This document shows, piece by piece, positions 55,513 to 64,000 of a DNA stretch of 64,000 nucleotides. The stretch's first letter is position 1. Each line of letters starts with the position of its first letter. Both the position numbers and the translations under genes were made by a program. The notes below the pieces were generated by a model. That model was given only the letters and a program-made list of their open reading frames with translations, was not told the origin of the DNA and ran no database searches. Source of the DNA: Amaranthus tricolor (Eukaryota > Streptophyta > Magnoliopsida > Caryophyllales > Amaranthaceae); assembly GCF_026212465.1 (NCBI RefSeq), contig NC_080056.1, positions 23,135,017-23,199,016 on the forward strand. Direction: 5' to 3'.

Positions 55513-58342
55513 TTACTTGTCCTCAAGCAAAAGTATATAGTCATGTATAAGAAGTGAGATCAAGAACAACATAAATGCACAAAATAGATCTAGGCGACCT
55601 ATAAATATGAGAGCACAACCTAGGAATATCAAAAGGTGTATGACAGGTTAGTAAACTATGATTATTAATTCTAAAAGCTAGAAGTACGCACCTGATTCCA
55701 CAAATCATCCTTAAAACAGGTCATCAAGTGAGTATCTCAGCAAACTGAGTCTAGGACTCCCAAACCGATCACAATAGGTATAAGTAGATCTCACTTTTGA
55801 GTATGTTAGCCAAGATGAACAACCACACTCAAGTGTTTAAAGTTACACTCATTGTTCCATCCTATAGTTCAAAGTGATGTGAGCCTCTAAATAGAGATGT
55901 GTCAGAGTTTCGCACCTCGGTACTTGGCAACTCAAAGGTTAAGACTTCACTAAAAGTAGGTGGATTGATCTAGAGGGTAGAATTGAATAAAACAATGAAT
56001 GTGATGGAAGGAGTGAATGGAGGCTAAATGAAGGAAAGAATAGCATAACTAGCTCGTTTGATCTATGGTTTACATAAGTTGGCACTACTAATAATTTTGA
56101 CATTTTTCTTTTCTTTTTTTTTCTTTCTGTTTTTTTTAATTTTTTTTATTTTTGCTAAGAATATATATTGGTAATAGCTCAAGAGAATATGAAATATGTA
56201 GCAATAAGGTGAAGAGCTATATGCATCGTCATTGACCTTAGAATTTGTATTAGAGCATGGTCAACCAAGAGCAAAAAGGAGACTTATAAGGATTAAGGAT
56301 GTATAACATCAAACTAAAATTCAATCACCATAATTATACATACCTGGTGATTAAAATGAAACAAAATAAAGACTAATAATAACTAAGAGCGCCAAAGATG
56401 ATTAACCATAGTCTATTGAACCAAAACTAAGCTAAAGTTGTATGCTATTAAAAAAGAAATGTGTGAGAATGAATAGGTTAGAAATGGATGGGGTTTAATG
56501 ATGGATAAAAATGAGTAGGAACAAGGAATAGATACAGTTCTATACCAACAGCTAGATCCATACAAATCCCAAGTTGCCAAATCATGCCTAGTGCGCTAAA
56601 AATCCACAATATCATCAATCTACATGAATGCACGGTAGAGGCTCAATAATTACTCACGGGTTTAATACATGTCTAAGAATACCCAAAGGCAGTGCCACAA
56701 ACCACATCCTACTTGACTAATTTTTTGAAAACTCAAAGATTCACTGGTTTGTAAGTCACAAATTTTAGAAAAAATAGTCTAAGTTTGCTAAAATACCATA
56801 CACAGTAAAAAATGTGGCCCTAAATGGTATACAAGAAAGGTATTCATAGATCCAAAGTGTGCGTAACTATTGTTCAACTACCAAAAGCATGAAACAAATT
56901 TACACTATAATCACGATATAATATAGATAACATGAATCAACAAGGCCAAGTATTAGCTCAACACCTCCCCCAAGCCGAATTGAGCAGTGTCCTCAATGGA
57001 CAAAGGCTCGAAGAAGGTGAGAGAAAATGTTCAAAATCTAATGTAAAATGTATAAATAACTATTTTACAGTATTTCGCTTAAATGATCAAAGGTTATTTA
57101 ATCTGATCGAGCAGGCCCAAAATTGGCAGATTTTTTTTTTGTTATCTTCATGTTTCTCCACAACACGCCCGAGTATGTGTTTCTTGACCTCTGCAACACT
57201 ATTTTTTTGTTGTTTTCTTTCTATTGTGCACATTCCAAAACCATTTCCTAATCAACTCTCCTTGATTCCTGCATCCAAAAGCTTAGCACAAGCATACTAC
57301 TCAACAATACAAACTAAAACTTAGAAACATTAATTAAAAAGTAAAAACTCAAACCAAAGTTGGTTTGCCTCTCAACTAGCGCTTCTTTTAGGTCATTAAC
57401 TAGACCTTTTCCAGTAAAGAACTTGACAGACTTCGAAGGAGTTTGTCAAACTTACTCCCTAAACAAGAAAGAGTTAAGTAATAACAAATAGAGAGAAATA
57501 AATATAAATATCTCAATGAAATAGAATACATATAGAAAAATGGCTTATCATTACATGATGAAAAACCAAAGAAAAACTAGACATAGGGTGGGAAGGGGAA
57601 ATCAGTTGGAATAGGTCGACATAGATCAATGGAGGCAAATCTATATCCAACTAAGGGCAAAGATTTATGACCATTAAAAGGAGAATGAAACGGACCACAT
57701 TGAGGTATTATAGGGTGATCACAATGCATGATGTTTTGAGTCTGACTAGAAAGAGTGTTGTATGTATGCACATATGACTCCTTATTAATAGGCACATTAA
57801 TAGTGTGATCACAACGTTCATTCACAAACAAGTCATTCTTACATAGCATTAAACAAGAGACTCATTAATATAAGGCAAGTAAGGTGCCTCAACAATAGGC
57901 TCACAATGAGAGGGCATAGGGCTACAAAGCTCATCATTTATGCCATCACATGATGTTTCCAAAAGAGGCTTATCTAAGGAGGAGTAAGATTAGAAAAGGA
58001 CTTGCCTTAACTGCATACAAAATTCCTTAAGGAGTATGAGCCATTTCTTGTTCATAAGTTTCCTTGGCCAACCATTTAAAAAATTCCCAAGCTCTTTCTA
58101 TTGGTTGGTCTAGGAACTTAAAGTTATATATGATCTTGACTAGATCCCTAGTCTCATTATTTAAACCATCATCATTTTGCATATATTCCATATTTCAAGG
58201 TTATGGTCATGTGTGAGGGAGTCACCAACACTCTAATAATACCTCCAAAAAGCTTTATTCTTAAATTGGCGACATAACAACCTAGCCATAAGAGTCACAC
58301 AAATAGCAAACTAACTAACAAAACCATCAATATAAGATCGTC
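55513..58342 (-). pseudogene. internal region of the non-autonomous element, gag-like remnants only
   Basis: Two minus-strand open pieces are visible. About 58196-58025 reads MEYMQNDDGLNNETRDLVKI and FLDQPIERAWEFFKWLAKET, with an in-frame stop after MAHTP. The stretch 57849-57577 (90 codons) is Ser/His/Pro-rich and not recognised. The AWEFF...LAKETYEQE motif recalls gag-like leaders of Tat/Athila elements in dicots, but no knuckle, protease or polymerase is present. The rest is AT-rich and non-coding. Confidence 0.5.
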
Positions 58343-58361
58343 ACTCCCCGGTAACGGCGCC
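58343..58361 (-). other. primer-binding site, tRNA-Asp type
   Basis: The minus strand reads TGGCGCCGTTACCGGGGAG, complementary to the 3' end of plant tRNA-Asp, the primer of Athila/Tat elements. One base differs from the copy at 53594-53612 within the core. Confidence 0.85.
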
Positions 58362-58367
58362 AAAAAC

Positions 58368-60244
58368 ATGATCAGGACTGTACGTCCTTTAATAGTAATA
58401 CCGCAAGTACACGGCGTAGCGTAGTACGTCGGCAAGTACGGGTCGAATCCACAGGGAGTGGGGTGTATATTAAAGGATTCTCAATCAATTAGTTAGTTCA
58501 ACAACGTATATATAGATGTTTGTTGGTGTAATTAACTAAAACAAGCAAATGAAGACTAAAGCTAAACTAAAGTATAAAACAAGTAAAGATGCTAATTAAC
58601 CAAGAACAAAACATCAAAGGCAATACAAACACATCAAAAGGTAATATGATGATGAAGAGGCAAAGGTTAGGCTTTCTCACCAAAGTAGTGTTAATTACTA
58701 ATCTTCAACCTAAGGTCATAGATATAGGTTATGGGGAAGAACGTATCTCTGATACTAATGTTCTCTCTCGAGCAATAAAAGCTTCCTAAAACATACTCAA
58801 CTACCTATTCTCATGGAGCTAAGCATATTTTAAGACATGGAGCATACATTCATCATTTCCAATCAAAACATCTACCTATACTCATGGAGATAATTCAATT
58901 TTCAAGCATAGACTATCATTAGAAATCGACTCTCGCCCTCAATCCAATGACACTACAATAATATCAAAATCCATCTCAAACCATAAACAACACAACCAAG
59001 CCAAAGTTTTAAAAAAAATCAATTTAGGCTAAATACACGGTGATAATACCTAGCCTAAGCGAAATTGAACTACTCACTTATATTGAAATTGAACATAACT
59101 AAAGACATTGAATTCATGATAAATAACAACAAAATCAAAAGCAATAAAGTGTAGAGAATAGGAATTACTAGCTTGGAATTTAATCCAAGGAAGACAACTA
59201 AATGAAGGATTACTGAATACCAATGATAAACTCCAAAAGCTCCAATTGCAATCCAAATGTTTGATGAAATGCTTCAATAGATTGACTTCATCTCCATTAC
59301 ATGATTATATCAAATGATCTTCCTTAATTAAATAATCAAAAGCTTGAACCTGCTAATAAGTGTTTGCATAGACATTGCAACTAAGAGTAAAAGAATGAAT
59401 TAAGGAAAATACATAAAGGAAGATTAAAACTAACTAATACAATCTTAAAATTCAGAACATGAGTTGTAGAAGAAATGGACGATTTTCTTGATTCTTCTTC
59501 TTCTCTATTTATAGGAAGGAGGACTAGTGGTGGGTGGTGGCTTCATGATTTCTCCACCACCCTATGTGTGAGATAGTTAGGCTATAGATGGGTGGCACAT
59601 AGGGGTGGTGGAGCAGTAGAGTATAAGTGGCATAAGAAATGGGTAGGGCATCCAATAAACATCTTTTAAAAGTGTAATTATTTCTGACCGCCCAAACCGC
59701 TCAACCCGAGCCAATGCAAGTCTTTAAAAACAGGTACACAGGTCAAAATCTTTAAAAACAGAGCAGTAAAAAAAAAGGCTCCGCTCGACCGAGCGAGTTC
59801 GCTTGACCCATTAAAATGCTTCTGTCGACATTCTGAACCTACTAGAAGTGAATAGTACTTTCGCGTGACCCAAGCCAACATCGCTCGACCGGGTCGAGCG
59901 GCCTTTAGGATGGTCTTGCTCAGCTTCTATCTCTAATGCAAGTCCTTTTTTTTTCGAGAAAGCTTGGCTCGTCCTTATTTTGGCCGAGTGGGCTTAGAAG
60001 GGTTTACTTTTTCTCCTTTTGGCCTTATTTCCTTGACTTGGGTAATCAAGGCTTTGATTACTTGAGCTTTCGGAGTTAATATAGTATTGTATGCGCCAAA
60101 ATGTACTTGGTTTGTGATCCATTTGTTGAATATTTCCTAAAATGCACAAAACACCAAAATGCCCAACCAAGCGTAAAATCCCAAATAAAGCAAGCATAGT
60201 TATGCAAAATTCCAATACAATAAAGCCAAATAATGGAGATTAAA
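58368..60244 (-). repeat. LTR copy 2 (1877 bp, outer end truncated)
   Basis: Collinear with 53619-55492. The outer about 25 bases (through GCTAACA) are missing, and the sequence switches to copia-related DNA at 60245. Confidence 0.87.
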
Positions 60245-60424
60245 CGCAACATAAGTATTGTTCTCACAAGTATGGATAAATAAAGATGCTTTACAATGAG
60301 GATTCAAGTTTGATAAAGGAGGATCAAGAATCAAGAAATGTTATTCTGTTAGAAGTGTGAATTTCTAAGGCATTGGATTCATTACACTGGAAAATCTCAA
60401 GTATGCATTCATCAGGGGGAGAAA

Positions 60425-60429
60425 ATACG
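60425..60429. repeat. target-site duplication ATACG (left)
   Basis: ATACG precedes the TG start of the solo LTR and is repeated after it at 61869-61873. Confidence 0.88.
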
Positions 60430-61868
60430 TGATGTGCTCATTTTTAGAGCACATTTATCTCCTCATATTAGTGTCGAGTCTCGCGTTTTAGAATGCTTTT
60501 TACACACTTTACGCATGATTTTACCTTGCACTTGTCTCCATGTTGTTTTGAGGTAATTTCAGGTATTTTCGGAGATTTCAAGGTAATTTACGTTGCGTAC
60601 GAGACTTAGACACTTTGATAGAAGATTTAGAGGCGCGTATCGAAGCCATGACATGCTTTCCAAGCCCTACTCAAGGTCCTCGCAAGGTCCGGAAGCTATC
60701 TAAGGCTTCAAAGATTGAATTGGGCCAAGGAGAACAAGGATTCGACCGAATCCAAATACCATTCGGTCGAATGGAGCTAGATTCGACGAACCAAGAAGCA
60801 ATTCAGGCGAATGGGCTTAGAACTTCAAGGAAATGTACTAAAACATACTGGACATGGCGAATGAAGCCCAGTTTGATCGAATGACACCTTAATTCGGTGG
60901 AACGGGGGTCTTTTTCTGCGCTACTTGTTTTCTTCGTAAGTTTATTCTCGAGGGCTTTTAAGGCTTTTTACCCCTTTTGTTCCTTTGCTTATAAATACCT
61001 CTCATTTCTGTAAAACCCCTCATGCTTAGGGGAATGCCTAGCTTGAGTGCCTTAGTGCCTCATTTTAGAACATCAAACCCTTTAATACTTTCTCTAGTTT
61101 TTGCCCTAATATGGATTTGTAGTTCTTCATTTATGCTTTCATCTACTTTCATGTCACTTCATTTATGTAAGTTTATTTCTTTAATGCTTTGATATCTTTA
61201 TTGCTTTCCTCTAATCCTTCTTTCTATTGCTTTTCTTTAATGCTTTCATCTAATGCTTTCTTAGTTTAGATTTAATGCTTTCATGTTCTTCAATTCCTTT
61301 AATGCTTTCTTTGTTCATTCCTTTTGTCTCTAGTATGTTAAGAGTAGCTTCCTTAAGGGTTTTAGGTTAGAGAAACCCTAGGTTTGGTCTTGTCTTCAAT
61401 GCTTAGGATTAGGGTTGAGGTTGATGATGGTTGTTGATAGATATTCGATTCGAATCTTGTCCTGCCACTCCTAGAGAGACATAGGGCGATTATAGGTTGT
61501 TCGCGTGGCTTATAGGGTTTCCAACTTCCTCTCGATACCTAAAGTATCTTGATTGATTATCGTTCGAACTCCTTTGACCTAGCTTATCTTTATTTCCAAT
61601 AGACCATCCTAGGGTGGACGTAGTCTACACCCCGCTTGTCTTTCATTGTTGAGTTTCGTTTCTTTTTCTTGTTATTAGTTAAGTTCACCCACCAACCAAG
61701 CTTCCATATAACCTTACCACACCAAGTCTTTAGTCTAGCATCCCTTGTCCTTGTGGTTCGACCCCCGACTTACCATTATACTTGTTGTAGTAGTATCAGT
61801 GTGATTATAAATATTGTTTATATAACTTAGTTCTTAGTATTAACAACATGCTAGAAAACCGGTTATCA
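60430..61868 (+). mobile_element. solo LTR of a Tat-like Ty3/gypsy element (1439 bp)
   Basis: It starts TGATGTGCTC and ends GGTTATCA, and is flanked by the perfect 5-bp repeat ATACG. The 3' part has GTGGTTCGACCCCCGACTTA and GTAGTAGTATCAGTGTGATT, then TATAAATATTG, the conserved end of Tat-type LTRs. No internal region or second LTR adjoins it, so it arose by LTR-LTR recombination. A hairpin, TGTGCTC/GAGCACA with a 7-base loop, lies at 60433-60453. A small frame at 60615-60884 is by chance. Confidence 0.88.
61120..61320. repeat. TTTAATGCTTTC-type short repeats in the solo LTR
   Basis: TTTATGCTTTC, TTTAATGCTTTGA, TTTAATGCTTTC and close variants occur about nine times within 200 bases, giving a pyrimidine-biased low-complexity block. 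Confidence 0.75.
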
Positions 61869-61873
61869 ATACG
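61869..61873. repeat. target-site duplication ATACG (right)
   Basis: Exact partner of 60425-60429; the interrupted copia text continues right after it. Confidence 0.88.
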
Positions 61874-62071
61874 CACTGCACTCTTTTTCCCTTAACCATG
61901 GTTTTGTCCCACATTGGGTTTTCCTAGTAAGGTTTTTAACGAGGCAGCATGTCAAGGCGTATTTTACAAGTGTTGTACTCTTTTTTCTTTACTAGGTTTT
62001 TATCTTATCAGATTTTTCCTAGTAAGGTTTTAACGAGACACACTATTCGATAATGGTCATCCTAGAGAGAG

Positions 62072-62425
<354 letters not shown>

Positions 62426-63430
62426 AATGGGAAATTATTTCACCAGATTTTACCACGTGTTATATTGTAGTCGCCTTTAGTATATAGTCATTGATGATTA
62501 TTGTGGGCACCATATTTACTAAAAATATAATGAACTTGTATTTTCTCCATATATTCACCTTTGAAAATAAAGGATACAACAACTAGAAATAGACTTGTCA
62601 ATCTTTTGATCGGACTTGCTAACTCGCCCTATCCCGACCCGTTTAAAATTAATGGGTGGTGAAAGGGATTTCAGTGGGTCAATGGTCAAATGTTTGTGGA
62701 ATAGTTGAAGGAAGTGGAACTAAGAACAGACAATAGAGTGTGCCTGAACTCGTCGAGGAATCTGAAGATGGCGCCAAAGGGGTTCAAGAACCTTATGCAG
62801 GATATCCTTTATCTCTATCAAGATTTAGTCTATTTTTGCTGTTGGCATGTTCCTAAAACTACTTTTATTTCTTACTTATGTACAACATTTATTAAAAAAA
62901 ATATTACACATTATGTACAACAAAAGTTTTCTTTGTTTTAAAGCTGCCATTCCTCTCCATCTCTCTCTTCATCATATGCATTTCTATCTTTATCTCAATT
63001 TCACATGAGCACACAAATTTTTCTTAAGAGTTTGTGCCAAGATATTTGTTGCACATAATATGAAACAAAGGTAGTAGAAAGAAAGCTTGAAAAATCAAAT
63101 ATTTGTAAAAATTAGACAATTATAAATTAAATAAAAATTTGTTCTTACGAATCAACAGTAACTTTGGATTGAGGTTGAATATTTCTTGATCCGAAGTAAC
63201 CCGTCTCGCTATGGAATTTATACTTCCTCTCTTTTCCTTGCTTCAAACTTATCCTTTCTATTATAGATGCAATTTCAAATTGAATATTTTTGAATTAAAA
63301 TTCCCACTTATAAAGAAAGTTGTTAGTGTATCTTTACTTTATCCATTATACACCTTTAATGTATCCATTTACATCTTAATGTATATAAAACTTACTCACG
63401 ATGTACCTAATTACAGGCATTTGCAATGTA
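62426..63430. other. no gene recognised
   Basis: AT-rich intergenic sequence. An open piece around 62705-62941 does not resemble any family I know. The words ATGTATCCATTTACATCTTA and AAAACTTACTCACGATGTA (63360-63405) echo 49855-49905. Confidence 0.5.
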
Positions 63431-64000
63431 CACTAGTGGAAAAAAAACTTATCTGCTGCGTGTCATTTGCTGCGGTTTTCCTTAGACACAGCATTAAATA
63501 GCAAAAAAAATTATATAATACAAATGCTGCGGTTTACCTAATGCCCGCAGCATATAAGCACTTATATGCTGCAGTTTTAATAAGCCCGAAGCATATAAGC
63601 CCTTCTATGCTGCGTTTTTGCTAGCCCGTAGCAAATAGTCTGTCCAAAAAATTTTAAATCGACGTTTCAACGTTTAATTGCTTAAAACCCTCAAATAACT
63701 GTTGTATTCCTAAAACCCACGATGACGATTGTCTTCTTCTTCAAGCTCTTCAATTTCAGAAAATTTCTTCAAAAACCCACGAAAAATCTCATCAAGTTCT
63801 TCAAAAACCCATGACTCTACTGTGTTCTTCTCTTCATTTCGTTCATCATTTTCCAAACCCCACGACTCTACTGTTACTGTGTTGTTGAAATTTGTTGCTT
63901 CAATAACCACCCATTGCACGAATTTCATTCTCCATCTTTGTTTCAGTTCTTCAACCCACCATTGTTGCTTTTCCTTCAAAAGCCACAAAACTAGGACTAA
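63431..64000. mobile_element. CACTA (En/Spm) transposon terminal region, running off the window
   Basis: CACTAGTGGAAAAAAAACTT at 63431 is the CACTA terminal inverted repeat. It is followed by a dense set of subterminal repeats: TGCTGCGG/TGCTGCGT and complements CCCGCAGCA or CCCGTAGCA, at about 63455-63630, each linked to ATATAAGC words. Such arrays bind the element's transposase-associated protein. The remaining sequence to the window end is pyrimidine-rich (TCTTCAAAAACCCA repeats) and non-coding as far as seen. The other end lies outside. Confidence 0.87.

Larger units (their letters stand above)
53438..60244 (-). mobile_element. non-autonomous Tat/Athila-type LTR retrotransposon in tandem form
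   Basis: On the minus strand the order is LTR (60244-58368), PBS and internal region (58367-55493), second LTR (55492-53619), then the PBS and first 160 or so bases of another internal region (53618-53438). Both LTRs are therefore followed by a primer site. There is no gag-pol of normal size, so it would depend on a helper element. The arrangement is expected from unequal recombination between two copies sharing an LTR. Confidence 0.82.
60245..62071 (+). pseudogene. 3' end of a copia element (after pol), split by a solo LTR
   Basis: CATCAGGGGGAGAAAATACG (60410-60429) joins, after removal of the solo LTR and one duplication, to CACTGCACTCTTTTTCCCTT, then TTTTGTCCCACATTGGGTTT and TTCCTAGTAAGG, a block found at the 3' end of many plant Ty1/copia elements. 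It includes the polypurine-like AGAGAGAG just before the LTR at 62072. No polymerase motif remains; the left side is cut at 60245. Confidence 0.75.

Noticed and set aside
60615..60884. 89-codon frame
   Set aside because: It is inside a solo LTR with clear ends and target duplication and resembles no known protein.
63710..63988. Minus-strand frame rich in Glu and Trp
   Set aside because: It lies in the pyrimidine-rich subterminal region of a CACTA element and reads as low-complexity sequence.

Overview
This is a plant nuclear window, AT-rich and dominated by transposable elements. The evidence is plant-type LTR retrotransposons (a Sirevirus-like Ty1/copia, a Tekay/Del-like chromovirus, an Athila-like Ty3/gypsy and Tat-like LTRs), a CACTA transposon end, a Stowaway-type MITE, a Helitron-type end, a decayed 18S-ITS1-5.8S-ITS2-28S segment, a 14-3-3 gene fragment and an intron-containing host-like gene. 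The species cannot be fixed from the sequence alone. The rDNA is of land-plant type, and a dicot (possibly Caryophyllales) is only a guess.

Layout: 1-20050 is the internal part and 3' LTR of a plus-strand Sirevirus-like copia element. A complete 11.3-kb minus-strand chromovirus (2015-13349) is inserted in its integrase gene and is flanked by a perfect 5-bp duplication, ACGGT. 20054-22892 is a decayed rDNA segment that directly abuts the copia LTR. 22893-about 29690 is an Athila-like element whose reverse transcriptase, RNase H and integrase have been lost and replaced by a long hairpin. 29690-30005 is a minus-strand copia scrap. 30006-31906 holds two decayed CACTA-related genes, cut off by the 3' LTR of a second Sirevirus-like copia element (31907-38968, minus strand, 5'-truncated). 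39679-40011 is a 14-3-3 pseudogene fragment, interrupted by a decayed LTR element with 413-bp direct repeats (40012-about 44428) that carries a 108-bp tandem array.

44430-50530 is the only stretch that looks like host genic DNA. It contains a Stowaway-like MITE, a five-exon (perhaps six-exon) gene predicted to encode a degenerate protein kinase fused to an IRE1/RNase L-type KEN nuclease domain, a Helitron-like element and a small MITE. 50531-53437 shows nothing I can name. 53438-60244 is a non-autonomous Tat/Athila-type retrotransposon in tandem form (LTR, internal, LTR, partial internal; minus strand). 60245-62425 is the 3' end of a copia element, split by a solo Tat-like LTR with a perfect ATACG duplication; its own LTR contains a 159-bp TA repeat. 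At 63431 a CACTA transposon terminus begins and runs off the window.

Most coding regions are broken by stops, frameshifts and lost catalytic residues. Several losses are Asp-to-Asn changes of the kind produced by deamination of methylated cytosine. The region therefore reads as silenced, nested, ageing heterochromatin with one possible gene island near 45-48 kb.
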